Positions 9,396 through 18,182 of a DNA stretch of 64,000 bases are shown here, piece by piece. The DNA is from Pseudomonas sp. RIT-PI-q (GTDB lineage: Bacteria > Pseudomonadota > Gammaproteobacteria > Pseudomonadales > Pseudomonadaceae): positions 1 to 64,000 of the forward strand of contig NZ_LHPC01000026.1 of NCBI RefSeq assembly GCF_001297125.1. Direction: 5' to 3'. The notes beneath the pieces were generated by a model. The model worked only from the letters and a program-made list of their open reading frames with translations, made no database searches and was not told the origin of the DNA. The position numbers were made by a program, and so were the translations under genes. Positions within the stretch are counted from its first letter, which is position 1. Each line of letters opens with the position of its first letter.

Positions 9396-10574
9396 TTACT
9401 TTGAAAGAAACCGCATCCCTTCCTCCAATCCCCGCAACGTCAGCGGGTACATCTGGTCGTCGATCAAGTCCCGAACGATATTGGTCGAAGACGTATAACC
9501 CCACGTATCTTTCGGATACGGATTGATCCAGATGACCTTCTTGTACTTCGCCATGAAGCGCTGCATCCACACGTAACCGGCTTCTTCGTTCCAGTGCTCG
9601 ACACTGCCGCCGGCCTGGGTGATTTCGTAGGGCGCCATGGCGGCATCACCAATGAAAATCACTTTGTAGTCAGCGCCATATTTGTGCAGCAAGTCCTGGG
9701 TAGACGTGCGCTCCGACGTGCGGCGCATGTTGTTCTTCCACACCGATTCATAAACGAAGTTGTGGAAGTAGAAGTACTCAAGGTGCTTGAACTCGGTCTT
9801 GCAGGCCGAGAACAATTCCTCGCAGATTTTCACGTGGGCATCCATCGAGCCGCCGATGTCGAACAGCAGCAACAGCTTGACGGTGTTGCGTCGCTCCGGC
9901 CGCATCTGGATGTTCAGCAGGCCGGCATCCTTGGCGGTATGGTCGATGGTGCCATCGATGTCCAGCTCTTCCGCCGCCCCCTGGCGGGCGAATTTGCGCA
10001 GTCGACGCAGGGCGACCTTGATGTTGCGCGTGCCCAGCTCGACCGAGTCGTCGAGGTTCTTGTACTCGCGTTGATCCCAGACCTTGACCGCTTTGCCCTG
10101 GCGCTTGCCGGCATCGCCAACCCGAATGCCTTCGGGGTTGAAGCCACCGGAGCCGAATGGGCTGGTGCCGCCGGTGCCGATCCATTTGTTGCCGCCGGCA
10201 TGGCGTTCTTTCTGCTCTTCGAGGCGTTTCTTGAACTCTTCGATCAGCTTGTCCAGACCGCCGAGGGACTGGATTGCGGCCCGTTCTTCGTCGGTCAGGG
10301 AACGTTCGAATTCCTTGCGCAGCCAGTCTTCCGGGATCAGCGCCTGAAGGTGATCGTCGAGCTTTTCCAGGCCATTGAAGTAGGCTCCGAAGGCCCGGTC
10401 GAATTTGTCGAAATGCTTTTCGTCCTTCACCAGAATCGCCCGGGACAGGTAATAAAACTCGTCCATGTCGGCGAAGGTCACGCGCTGTTTCAGCGCGTTG
10501 ATCAGGTCCAGCAGCTCGCGCACCGAGACCGGCACCTTGGCGGCGCGCATTTCATTGAACAGGTTGAGCAGCAT
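9396..10574 (-). CDS. VWA domain protein (CoxE-like), partner of a MoxR ATPase
   Basis: A 392-residue protein. The C-terminal half carries a von Willebrand A domain with the MIDAS signature as LLFDIGGSMDAH, i.e. D-x-G-x-S instead of the commoner D-x-S-x-S, which is also usual in CoxE-like proteins. A charged, coiled-coil-prone stretch (about residues 115-145, rich in Glu, Lys and Arg) precedes it. It begins 13 bases after the MoxR ATPase gene, the classic MoxR-VWA pair thought to act as a chaperone or metal-insertion machine. The client protein cannot be told from this locus. Confidence 0.9.
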   Translation of the reverse strand: MLLNLFNEMRAAKVPVSVRELLDLINALKQRVTFADMDEFYYLSRAILVKDEKHFDKFDRAFGAYFNGLEKLDDHLQALIPEDWLRKEFERSLTDEERAAIQSLGGLDKLIEEFKKRLEEQKERHAGGNKWIGTGGTSPFGSGGFNPEGIRVGDAGKRQGKAVKVWDQREYKNLDDSVELGTRNIKVALRRLRKFARQGAAEELDIDGTIDHTAKDAGLLNIQMRPERRNTVKLLLLFDIGGSMDAHVKICEELFSACKTEFKHLEYFYFHNFVYESVWKNNMRRTSERTSTQDLLHKYGADYKVIFIGDAAMAPYEITQAGGSVEHWNEEAGYVWMQRFMAKYKKVIWINPYPKDTWGYTSSTNIVRDLIDDQMYPLTLRGLEEGMRFLSK

Positions 10575-10587
10575 GGCGATCAGCCTC

Positions 10588-11433
10588 TTAGCGGGTGCCG
10601 CGACGGCTCATGAACGCCAGGCGCTCAAGCAGTTGCACGTCCTGTTCGTTCTTCACCAGGGCACCGGCCAGCGGCGGAATGGCCTTGGTCGGATCGCGTT
10701 CGCGCAGCACGGCTTCGCCGATGTTGTCGGCCATCAACAGTTTCAGCCAGTCCACCAGTTCGGAGGTCGATGGTTTCTTCTTCAGGCCCGGCACCTTGCG
10801 CACGTCGAAGAACACGTCCAGCGCTTCGCTGACCAGGTCTTTCTTGATGTTCGGGTAATGCACGTCGACGATCTTCTGCAGCGTCACGCGATCCGGGAAG
10901 GCGATGTAGTGGAAGAAGCAACGGCGCAGGAAAGCGTCCGGCAGCTCTTTCTCGTTGTTGGAGGTAATGATGATGATCGGGCGTTTCTTGGCCTTGATGG
11001 TCTCGTCGATCTCGTAAACGTAGAACTCCATCTTGTCGAGTTCTTGCAGCAGGTCGTTCGGGAACTCGATGTCGGCCTTGTCGATTTCGTCGATCAGCAG
11101 AATTACCCGCTCTTCGGATTCGAAAGCCTCCCAGAGCTTGCCCTTTTTCAGGTAGTTGCGAACGTCGTGGACCTTTTCGGTGCCCAGTTGCGAGTCGCGC
11201 AGGCGGCTGACCGCGTCGTACTCGTACAGGCCCTGATGCGCCTTGGTGGTGGACTTGATGTGCCAGGTGATCAGCTTCGCGCCAAAGGACTCGGCCAGTT
11301 GTTCGGCGAGCATGGTCTTGCCGGTGCCCGGTTCGCCCTTGACCAGCAATGGACGTTCCAGAGTGATGGCGGCGTTGACCGCCAGCTTCAGGTCATCGGT
11401 GGCGACGTAGGCCTGGGTGCCTTCGAACTTCAT
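10588..11433 (-). CDS. MoxR-family AAA+ ATPase
   Basis: A 281-residue AAA+ ATPase. Walker A is GEPGTGKTMLAEQ (about residues 37-50), Walker B is ILLIDEIDKAD, sensor 1 is IIIITSNNEKELPDAF and the arginine finger follows in LRRCFFHYI. The MoxR-specific short C-terminal lid is present. MoxR ATPases remodel or activate VWA-bound complexes, and the next gene is such a VWA protein. No regulator is adjacent. The 203-base gap upstream should hold the promoter for this two-gene operon. Confidence 0.92.
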   Translation of the reverse strand: MKFEGTQAYVATDDLKLAVNAAITLERPLLVKGEPGTGKTMLAEQLAESFGAKLITWHIKSTTKAHQGLYEYDAVSRLRDSQLGTEKVHDVRNYLKKGKLWEAFESEERVILLIDEIDKADIEFPNDLLQELDKMEFYVYEIDETIKAKKRPIIIITSNNEKELPDAFLRRCFFHYIAFPDRVTLQKIVDVHYPNIKKDLVSEALDVFFDVRKVPGLKKKPSTSELVDWLKLLMADNIGEAVLRERDPTKAIPPLAGALVKNEQDVQLLERLAFMSRRGTR

Positions 11434-11636
11434 CTGCTAATCCTCGAACGGTAACGCCGACCTGAACGAGGCAGGGCGGGGCGCAATAAGTTGTAGTACC
11501 CGACTATAACGCGGTGCCCGGTCGACTGTGAACGCAGACGGCTTATTCAGTCTCTGAATGGGGCGTCACATCTTGACTCAGTCTCGGCTGCTGGCCAGTA
11601 TTGAGCTATCGCCATATTGGCGATAGCTTGCCGGGC

Positions 11637-11867
11637 ATGTCTACTAAATATCGGTTTCGAGATACGTATCGCATTCAGTTGCGCGAGAAGGATCATCCGC
11701 CGCCCCATGTCCACCTCACCGGTGGCGGGCTCGATGTGATGCTTTGCCTAATAACCCTCGAAGTGATGGTGGGCAGGGCACCGCCGCTGATTATCAAGGA
11801 AGCGCTGGAGTGGGTCAGGGCCCATCAGGTGCAATTGCTGGAGGATTGGAAACGATGTTACCCATGA
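11637..11867 (+). CDS. DUF4160 domain protein
   Basis: A 76-residue protein with the DUF4160 hallmark: a short Tyr/Phe-rich start, then IQLREKDHPPPHVHL (conserved acidic, His-x-Pro-Pro-His-x-His) and a C-terminal helical WVRAHQVQLLEDW segment. The start at 11637 is preferred over 11601 because the domain begins there. The next gene, a DUF2442/HTH protein, overlaps its end. The DUF4160-DUF2442 pair is common in bacteria and sometimes suspected to be a toxin-antitoxin-like module; no function is established. Confidence 0.82.
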   Translation: MSTKYRFRDTYRIQLREKDHPPPHVHLTGGGLDVMLCLITLEVMVGRAPPLIIKEALEWVRAHQVQLLEDWKRCYP

Positions 11868-12358
11868 AGCGACCACGGCTGTCGGCCGTGCAGGCATTGC
11901 CGGATTACCGTCTCGCACTGACTTTTATCGACGGTCAGCAACTGACGCTCGATTTGAGTCGCGATTTGCACGCCTTTCCAGGGTTGCAACCCTTGCTAGT
12001 GGATCACGCATTTAACAGTGCAACCCTGGGCGATGAGGGTTGGTGTGTCGAGTGGCCTGAACGGGATATCCAGATTGGCGCCGACACCTTGTATCTGGAT
12101 GCGCTCGCGCAAAATGCCTCGGACGAAAACACCCGGATCTTCATCGACTGGCGTGCTCGCACCGGCTTACCGCTCAATCAGGCCGCCGAGGCGCTGGGCG
12201 TCAGTGCCCGAAGCATCACCCGCTACAGCAGTGGTCGTGAAGCCGTGCCCCGATCGTTGGCGCTGGCCTGCCTGGGCTGGGACTTCCTGCAGCAGCAAGC
12301 GAACCCGGCACGGGCAGCGGAAGAAACCGGTCGCTACACCGTTACACGCAAACCTTAA
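11855..12358 (+). CDS. DUF2442 domain protein with helix-turn-helix
   Basis: A 167-residue protein. The N-terminal half matches DUF2442 (ALPDYRLALTFIDGQQLTLDLS and the YLDALAQNA end). The C-terminal half contains a helix-turn-helix (LPLNQAAEALGVSARSITRYSSGR). GGAGG at 11840-11844 lies 10 bases before the ATG at 11855, which supports that start; the ATG at 11864, overlapping the previous stop as ATGA, is an alternative. It probably binds the promoter or partner protein of the upstream DUF4160 gene. Its stop overlaps the stop of the convergent AsmA-like gene by four bases. Confidence 0.8.
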   Translation: MLPMKRPRLSAVQALPDYRLALTFIDGQQLTLDLSRDLHAFPGLQPLLVDHAFNSATLGDEGWCVEWPERDIQIGADTLYLDALAQNASDENTRIFIDWRARTGLPLNQAAEALGVSARSITRYSSGREAVPRSLALACLGWDFLQQQANPARAAEETGRYTVTRKP

Positions 12359-13431
12359 CCGGTGTCCGGCTTCGGCCGTTCGTACCGGGCGTTGAACGCC
12401 TGAATGAAACCATTGCGTAAAATCTGCAAAAACGCCTGGAACGCGCTGATATCTTGTCTATGCACGTTGCCGCTCAATTCAACACGAGTCGCAAACTGGT
12501 TCTTGCCCTGATTTTTCAGCACGGTTTCGCCGCCGCCGACAATGGCCTCCCAAATGGAGCGGAAAAGTCCTTTGTCCTTGTTTTCCACGTCCTGCTGCCA
12601 ATTGAACACATCAACGTCTTTCAACAGCGGCTTGATGTAACCGGTTAATTGAGCTTTTTTGGCCTGTGCCTCAATCACCACGTCACCGTGACCGGCATTG
12701 AAGTCGAACTTGCCATAAGCCGAGGCGAAGTCGTTCATGCGTTTGAGTTCGATGTCCTTGGCCCGCAGCCGGAATTGGAAGTCTTCGAAATTGCTCAGCG
12801 GATCGAAGGTCGCGGTGGTTTCCAATGGCGCGTGTCCCAGCAATAACGCCTTGCCTTCGAAACGAGCGTCACGTTTGCCTTCGGTGTCGACCACGTTTGT
12901 CAGGTTGTAAATACTGGCGTTGACCTGGGTGGCGTTCATATTGACGGGGGGTTTGGAACTGAAATTCCGAAAGCTGATCTTGCCGTCGTCAATGCGCACT
13001 TCGTTCAAGGTGATCGGCAGCAACTTGCCCAGTTGCGCGCGCCAGTCGGTGCCTCGACCGGTCTGGGAATTCTGTTTGTTGGCGCCGCCATCGACGAAGT
13101 TCACCTCGGGTTTGATGAACTGCACCTCGGCCACCACCGCGTGGTCGTACCAGAGCGAGTGCCAACTGACCGAGAGATCGATCAGCGGCGCATTGACGAA
13201 GGGCACCGGGACCTTGCCGTCGACCTTGACGATTTTCAGTCCGTTGATTTTGTAGGCGCCGCGCCACAGCGCCAGGTCGACGTCGGTGATCTGGCCACGG
13301 TAGTCACCCATGTCCGCCAGTTTTTCGTTCAGGTAGTTGCGCACCATGTAGGGCAGGGCGACGTGCAGGGCAACCAGCAGCACGACGAGGCCCGCGAGGG
13401 TCCACAGGGGCCAACTGTATCGACGCTTCAT
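12355..13431 (-). CDS. AsmA-like / DUF748 domain protein
   Basis: A 358-residue envelope protein with an N-terminal membrane anchor ([21 protein letters not shown], residues about 8-28) and a long periplasmic beta-rich region of the DUF748/AsmA type. It shows repeated 'base-level' motifs such as [17 protein letters not shown]. AsmA-like proteins are implicated in lipid transport to, or assembly of, the outer membrane. The start at 13431 is chosen over 13461 because the lysine/arginine-rich start directly precedes the anchor. The 3' end overlaps the convergent DUF2442 gene by four bases. Confidence 0.85.
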   Translation of the reverse strand: MKRRYSWPLWTLAGLVVLLVALHVALPYMVRNYLNEKLADMGDYRGQITDVDLALWRGAYKINGLKIVKVDGKVPVPFVNAPLIDLSVSWHSLWYDHAVVAEVQFIKPEVNFVDGGANKQNSQTGRGTDWRAQLGKLLPITLNEVRIDDGKISFRNFSSKPPVNMNATQVNASIYNLTNVVDTEGKRDARFEGKALLLGHAPLETTATFDPLSNFEDFQFRLRAKDIELKRMNDFASAYGKFDFNAGHGDVVIEAQAKKAQLTGYIKPLLKDVDVFNWQQDVENKDKGLFRSIWEAIVGGGETVLKNQGKNQFATRVELSGNVHRQDISAFQAFLQILRNGFIQAFNARYERPKPDTG

Positions 13432-13558
13432 GGTGGCAGTTCTCCGGCTATGTAAAGCCATTGACTGCGGCGTTCAGCGGACGTTCGACCCGACTGGACG
13501 CCCACGGGCAACAGGCATACCGTGGGGACCTTATTCAACGCTGTATAAGGACCCAGCC

Positions 13559-14533
13559 ATGAGCCGTATTTTCGCTGACAACGCCCATTCCATTGGCAAT
13601 ACACCGCTGGTGCAGATCAACCGCATCGCGCCGCGCGGCGTTACCATCCTGGCCAAGATCGAAGGGCGTAACCCCGGATATTCAGTCAAGTGCCGGATCG
13701 GCGCGAGCATGATCTGGGACGCCGAAAGCACCGGCAAACTCAAGCCTGGCATGACCATCGTCGAACCGACTTCCGGCAATACCGGCATTGGCCTGGCCTT
13801 CGTGGCCGCCGCTCGCGGTTACAAATTGATGTTGACCATGCCTTCGTCCATGAGCATCGAGCGACGCAAAGTGCTCAAGGCACTGGGTGCCGAACTGGTC
13901 CTGACCGAGCCAGCCAAGGGCATGAAAGGCGCGATCGAAAAGGCCGCTGAAATTGTTGCCAGCGATCCGTCTGCCTACTTCATGCCGTCGCAGTTTGAAA
14001 ACCCGGCCAACCCGGCCATTCACGAAAAAACCACCGGCCCGGAAATCTGGAACGACACCGACGGTTCTGTCGACGTTTTGGTGGCAGGTGTCGGAACCGG
14101 CGGAACCATTACCGGGGTTTCGCGGTATATCAAGAATACGCAGGGCAAACCGATCATCTCGGTGGCGGTGGAACCGGCGGTATCGCCGGTGATTACCCAG
14201 GCGATGGCGGGCGAGGAGATCAAGCCGAGTCCTCACAAGATCCAGGGCATCGGCGCCGGTTTTGTGCCGAAGAACCTGGACCTGTCGATGGTCGATCGGG
14301 TCGAATTGGTCAGCGACGAGGAATCCAAGGCCATGGCCCTGCGCTTGATGCAGGAAGAAGGGATTTTGTGTGGTATTTCCTGTGGCGCTGCCATGGCTGT
14401 GGCGGTACGCATGGCAGAAACGCCGGAGATGCAGGGCAAGACCATCGTGGTGATCCTGCCGGATTCCGGTGAGCGTTACCTGTCGAGCATGTTGTTCAGT
14501 GACCTGTTTACCGAACAGGAGAACCACCAGTAA
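13559..14533 (+). CDS. cysK: Cysteine synthase A
   Basis: A 324-residue PLP enzyme making cysteine from O-acetylserine and sulfide. The PLP lysine sits in [13 protein letters not shown] (Lys44), the substrate loop in [10 protein letters not shown] (about residues 69-78), and the phosphate-binding loop in [11 protein letters not shown]. The length equals that of CysK; CysM enzymes are usually shorter and lack this exact arrangement. The start at 13559 follows AAGGACC. An upstream open frame to 13430 is not conserved sequence. The gene appears monocistronic. Confidence 0.95.
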   Translation: MSRIFADNAHSIGNTPLVQINRIAPRGVTILAKIEGRNPGYSVKCRIGASMIWDAESTGKLKPGMTIVEPTSGNTGIGLAFVAAARGYKLMLTMPSSMSIERRKVLKALGAELVLTEPAKGMKGAIEKAAEIVASDPSAYFMPSQFENPANPAIHEKTTGPEIWNDTDGSVDVLVAGVGTGGTITGVSRYIKNTQGKPIISVAVEPAVSPVITQAMAGEEIKPSPHKIQGIGAGFVPKNLDLSMVDRVELVSDEESKAMALRLMQEEGILCGISCGAAMAVAVRMAETPEMQGKTIVVILPDSGERYLSSMLFSDLFTEQENHQ

Positions 14534-14566
14534 CACCGAGTTTGGTTGGCGCCATCGCGAATACGC

Positions 14567-14599
14567 CTCGCTCCTGTAGGAGCGAGTCTTGCCCGCGAA
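14567..14599. repeat. Single (half) REP element
   Basis: A perfect palindrome CTCGCTCCTGTAGGAGCGAG (14567-14586) runs into a lone TCTTGCCCGCGAA. It looks like a rearranged or decayed REP pair, about 33 bases after cysK. Confidence 0.6.
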
Positions 14600-14628
14600 T
14601 GCCACGCAACGGTCTGGAAAATGAATAA

Positions 14629-14697
14629 GCTGACTCAGGTCAGCCCCTGTTCAGGTGCCCTATGTTAAGAAGTGCTTTATTGCACAATCCTTAACAT
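14629..14697. promoter_or_regulatory. Inverted repeats in the lpxO upstream region
   Basis: Two dyads lie 113 to 181 bases before the lpxO start. The first is GCTGAC-TCAG-GTCAGC (14629-14644). The second is nested: outer arms ATGTTAAG (14662-14669) and CTTAACAT (14690-14697), inner arms GTGC (14672-14675) and GCAC (14682-14685) around a six-base loop. Neither has a T tail, so operators or a leader hairpin are more likely than a terminator. Confidence 0.45.
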
Positions 14698-14809
14698 TGA
14701 ATGTTGAGTTATGCGGGTTTTTCCCGTGGCCGGTAATGTTTATCATGGCCGGCTGCCACGTCGGGTAAATGGCGTTGTGCAGAGTTGTTTTATTCTCAAG
14801 GAGTTGTGG

Positions 14810-15748
14810 ATGACCTTTTCCTTTGCCGCAAAGGCGTCGCTATTGCTGCTGTTTCTCGGCAGCACTCTCTATGTGCATTTGCGCGGCAAGGCGCGATTGC
14901 CGGTCCTGCGTCAGTTCGTCAACCATTCGGCACTGTTCGCGCCTTACAACGCATTGATGTACCTGTTTTCCGGCGTACCGTCCAAGCCCTACCTGGACCG
15001 CAGCAAGTTCCCGGAGCTGGACGTGCTCAAGGACAACTGGGAAGTCATCCGCGACGAGGCGATGCACCTGTTTGACGAGGGCTACATCCGCGCCGCCGAA
15101 AAGAACAACGACGCCGGTTTTGGCTCGTTTTTCAAGAAAGGCTGGAAGCGTTTCTACCTCAAGTGGTACGACAAACCCCTGCCATCGGCCGAAGCCCTGT
15201 GCCCGAAAACCGTGGCACTGGTCAGCAGCATTCCCAATGTCAAAGGCGCCATGTTCGCGTTGCTGCCGGGCGGCAGCCACCTTAACCCGCACCGTGACCC
15301 GTTTGCCGGTTCCCTGCGTTATCACCTGGGACTGTCGACGCCGAACTCTGACGACTGCCGCATCTTCGTCGACGGTCAGGAATACGCCTGGCGCGATGGC
15401 GAAGACGTGATGTTCGACGAAACCTACGTGCATTGGGTCAAGAACGAAACCGACAAGACCCGGGTCATCCTGTTCTGCGACATTGAACGACCGCTGAGCA
15501 ACCGCGTCATGACCCGCATCAACCGCTGGATCAGCGGCTGGCTGGGCCGCGCGACTGCGCCGCAGAACCTTGATGATGAACGCGTTGGCGGAATCAACCA
15601 GGCTTATGCCTGGAGCAAGAACTCCAGCGATAAATTCAGCGGTGTGGTCAAACAGTGGAAACGTCGCAACCCCAAAGCCTACCGCGTGCTGCGGCCAGTG
15701 TTGGCGGTGGTGGTGCTGACGTTGTTGGGGTATTGGTTGTTTGGCTGA
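14810..15748 (+). CDS. lpxO: Lipid A 2-hydroxylase-like Fe(II)/2-oxoglutarate dioxygenase
   Basis: A 312-residue member of the aspartyl/asparaginyl beta-hydroxylase family. In LpxO this fold hydroxylates the 2 position of a secondary acyl chain of lipid A. The iron ligands appear as HRD (His161, Asp163) and VHW (His208). The SLRYHLGL stretch and the Arg near the C-terminus would bind 2-oxoglutarate. Hydrophobic segments at both ends (residues 5-22 and about 293-311) suit a membrane enzyme, as expected for LpxO. The start at 14810 has an ideal AAGGAG site. A protein-hydroxylase role cannot be excluded. Confidence 0.85.
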   Translation: MTFSFAAKASLLLLFLGSTLYVHLRGKARLPVLRQFVNHSALFAPYNALMYLFSGVPSKPYLDRSKFPELDVLKDNWEVIRDEAMHLFDEGYIRAAEKNNDAGFGSFFKKGWKRFYLKWYDKPLPSAEALCPKTVALVSSIPNVKGAMFALLPGGSHLNPHRDPFAGSLRYHLGLSTPNSDDCRIFVDGQEYAWRDGEDVMFDETYVHWVKNETDKTRVILFCDIERPLSNRVMTRINRWISGWLGRATAPQNLDDERVGGINQAYAWSKNSSDKFSGVVKQWKRRNPKAYRVLRPVLAVVVLTLLGYWLFG

Positions 15749-15781
15749 TCCGAACACAAAAATCTCAGGCGAACCCCCTCC

Positions 15782-15917
15782 CTGTAGCAGCTGGCGAAGC
15801 CTGCGTTCGGCTGCGCAGCAGTCGTAAAATCAGGCGACGTGGTGTTTCAGGAAGACCGCGTGCTCAGGTTTCACGACTGCTGCGCAGCCGAACGCAGGCT
15901 TCGCCAGCTGCTACAAG
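15782..15917. repeat. Long REP-like palindrome, GCTGGCGAAGCCTGCG class
   Basis: Inverted arms of about 45 bases (CTGTAGCAGCTGGCGAAGCC at the left, its complement at the right) around a loop of about 45 bases. This class occurs only once in the window. Confidence 0.8.
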
Positions 15918-16010
15918 GGGTGCGTTGCGGCTGGCCATTGCAATTCTTGTCTCGCGCTGGTTATAGTCGGCGCTCGGTGATTTCCTCCCCATCAAAAAAA
16001 GATCAGCCCA

Positions 16011-16256
16011 ATGCCTGCATCCCTCATCAACGCGGTAGTCGATTCAGCGGTCAACGCTGGCGTCGTGCCGTGCGGGAATCAGCAGCCTGTGCAGATCAGT
16101 CATTACCCCCCACCTGTCAGTAGCCCGCCGGTGTGCGCAGTCGTATCCCCGCCGGGCGTTGGCGTTTCGGGCTGCTCAGCTGCTCTTTGCTGTCCCCCGC
16201 GCCCGCCACAAAAAACTACTGAATTTCAGCTTCGGCTGAGTTGGCATTTTGCCTGA
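16011..16256 (+). CDS. Possible small leader ORF upstream of the DMT transporter
   Basis: An 81-codon open frame starting MPASLINAVV and becoming rich in Pro, Val and Cys, ending 15 bases before the transporter start. No ribosome site stands out and no domain is recognised. Its first 35 residues read like ordinary protein, the rest less so. It fills most of the 350-base gap between the REP element at 15917 and the transporter, where I see no other gene. It could equally be untranslated leader. Confidence 0.2.
   Translation: MPASLINAVVDSAVNAGVVPCGNQQPVQISHYPPPVSSPPVCAVVSPPGVGVSGCSAALCCPPRPPQKTTEFQLRLSWHFA
16226..16239. promoter_or_regulatory. UUCG-loop hairpin just upstream of the DMT gene
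   Basis: TCAGC-TTCG-GCTGA forms a small, very stable tetraloop hairpin ending 32 bases before the transporter start codon. It has no T tail, so an effect on translation or mRNA stability is more likely than termination. Confidence 0.35.
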
Positions 16257-16271
16257 CTACAGGTGGTATTC

Positions 16272-17135
16272 ATGTTTGTCCTTTCCAAGAAGTCCGCGCT
16301 CGCGGCGGCGTCCACGAGCCTGTTCGTTTTGCTGTGGAGCAGCGGGGCGATCTTTTCCAAATGGGGCCTGGCCCACGCATCACCCTTTGCGTTTCTGCTG
16401 TTCCGTTTTGCCATCGCGCTGTGCGGCCTGGTGCTGCTGGTGCCGTTGCTCAAACTGAAACAGCCCAAGGGCGGCAAGCCGATGTTGTATGCGATGGCCA
16501 CGGGCGTGGTGTTGCTGGGGGCTTATCAGATTTTTTATCTGCTGGCCCTCGACCTGAAAGTGACGCCCGGTGTCATGGCCACGATCATGGGCGTGCAACC
16601 GATCCTCACCGTGGTGCTGATGGAACGTCAGCGCTCATGGAGCCGGATGTTCGGTCTGGCGCTGGGCCTGGCCGGGTTGATCATGGTGGTCTACCAGGGC
16701 ATCGGTCTGGCCGGCATGTCACTGGCCGGCATGCTCTTCGGATTGCTGGCGCTGGCAAGCATGACGTTCGGCTCGATCATGCAGAAACGCATCACCGACA
16801 ATCCCCTCGGCACGCTGCCGGTGCAGTACCTGGCCGGGCTGTTGCTCTGCGGGATGTTCGTGCCGTTCCAGCCGTTTCACTTCGAACACAGCAGCGGTTT
16901 CATCGTGCCGGTGTTGTGGATGGGATTGGTAGTGTCGGTGTTGGCGACCTTGTTGCTGTACCGCTTGATCGCGCGAGGCAATCTGGTGAATGTCACCAGC
17001 CTGTTTTACCTGGTGCCGGCGGTGACGGCGGTCATGGACTACCTGATTTTCGGTAACCGGTTGGCGGCATTGAGCATCCTGGGCATGCTGCTGATTATTG
17101 TCGGTCTGGGGTTTGTCTTCCGTAAAACAGCGTAA
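16272..17135 (+). CDS. EamA/DMT-superfamily transporter
   Basis: A 287-residue inner-membrane protein with about ten hydrophobic segments arranged as two EamA repeats. The N-terminal helix contains FVLLWSSGAIFSKWGL and the second repeat starts near SLAGMLFGLLALASMTFGSI. Proteins of this type export metabolites or amino acids; the substrate is not predictable here. The start at 16272 is preceded by AGGTGG. The gene ends just before a bidirectional-looking terminator shared with the convergent LysR gene. Confidence 0.88.
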   Translation: MFVLSKKSALAAASTSLFVLLWSSGAIFSKWGLAHASPFAFLLFRFAIALCGLVLLVPLLKLKQPKGGKPMLYAMATGVVLLGAYQIFYLLALDLKVTPGVMATIMGVQPILTVVLMERQRSWSRMFGLALGLAGLIMVVYQGIGLAGMSLAGMLFGLLALASMTFGSIMQKRITDNPLGTLPVQYLAGLLLCGMFVPFQPFHFEHSSGFIVPVLWMGLVVSVLATLLLYRLIARGNLVNVTSLFYLVPAVTAVMDYLIFGNRLAALSILGMLLIIVGLGFVFRKTA

Positions 17136-17141
17136 ATCCGA

Positions 17142-17176
17142 AAAGGCCTGGGGCAGTGCTCCAGGCCTTTTTTATT
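17142..17176 (+). terminator. Rho-independent terminator after the DMT gene
   Basis: AAAGGCCTGG (17142-17151) pairs with CCAGGCCTTT (17161-17170) around a nine-base loop, followed by T-rich sequence. It starts seven bases after the transporter stop and overlaps the stop region of the convergent regulator gene, so it may serve both strands. Confidence 0.85.
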
Positions 17177-18113
17177 TGGCCAGCGCATGTTCGGCCCGTA
17201 CCGAATTCATAAACGCCTGCATCGCCGAGGATTGAATGCGATGACGCCGGGTGATCAGCCCATACGGCGGCAGCCGCGCTTCGAACTTGACCGGCAACAC
17301 CGCCAGCAAATCCCGACCGGGATAATCCTCGACCACCGACACCGGCGTGACGCCGAGCATGTCGGTCTGCTGTATCAATGAGAGCAAGGTCATGATCGAC
17401 GTGGTTTCGACGATGCTGCTGGGGATGTCGACCCGCGCATTGTGAAACACCTGATTGATGATCGCGCGCATCGGGCTTGGATGCTGTTGCAGCACCCACG
17501 TCATGTGCTGCAGTTCTGCCCAGCTCAGTTGTTTCTCCTGCGCCAGTGGATTTTGCGCGCCGGCGATCACGCACAAGGCTTCTTCGCCGAGGCTGTCGAA
17601 CAGCAATTCTTCGGCCCGCGCGCCGACCGGAATCCGCCCCAGCACGATGTCCAGTTGATCCTGCAAAAGGGCCTGTACCAGCACGTCGCTGGTGTCGACC
17701 TGGATGCTCATGGACAGCCGCGGATGGCTTTGCTTCAAGGTCGCGATGGTCCGGGTCAGCAGCCCCGAGGCCAGCGCCGGAATCGCCCCGACCGCCACCC
17801 GGCCGAGGTTGCCGGATTCAAGCGCCACCAGTTCTTCACGCATGCCGCTGATTTCGGCAAACACCATGCGCGCGTAGTAGATGACGGTTTCCCCGAACGG
17901 GGTAGAGCGCATGCCCCGAGGCAAGCGTTCGAACAGTTCGACGCCGAGCAAATCCTCGGCTTCGTGGAGCATCTTGGTCGCGGCCGGTTGGGTCATGCCG
18001 ATATGGTCGGCGGCGCGGCGCAACGAGCCGAATTCCTGCAACGCCAGCATCAGCCGCAGTTGGCGCAGACGCAGTCGACTGTGGATCACATTGGCAGCAG
18101 GAATTCGGGTCAT
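17172..18113 (-). CDS. LysR-family regulator (GbpR-like) of the sugar-acid locus
   Basis: A 313-residue LTTR with its helix-turn-helix at residues 15-60 (LRLRQLRLMLALQEFGSL, then MTQPAATKMLHEAEDLLG). It resembles the GbpR/galactose-binding-protein-regulator branch in its PRGMRSTPFGE segment. The start at 18113 is chosen over 18155 because conserved sequence begins shortly after it. It lies 69 bases downstream of tctA on the same strand, so it probably regulates the tct genes and the divergent catabolic genes. The inducer is presumably the imported acid or an intermediate, which is inference. Confidence 0.88.
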   Translation of the reverse strand: MTRIPAANVIHSRLRLRQLRLMLALQEFGSLRRAADHIGMTQPAATKMLHEAEDLLGVELFERLPRGMRSTPFGETVIYYARMVFAEISGMREELVALESGNLGRVAVGAIPALASGLLTRTIATLKQSHPRLSMSIQVDTSDVLVQALLQDQLDIVLGRIPVGARAEELLFDSLGEEALCVIAGAQNPLAQEKQLSWAELQHMTWVLQQHPSPMRAIINQVFHNARVDIPSSIVETTSIMTLLSLIQQTDMLGVTPVSVVEDYPGRDLLAVLPVKFEARLPPYGLITRRHRIQSSAMQAFMNSVRAEHALAK

Positions 18114-18182
18114 GGGCCGTGCTCGCAAAAGGGACTGCGGCAAGCCTGACAACAAATGTCAGGCGTTGCCAGCATTGCTGTG

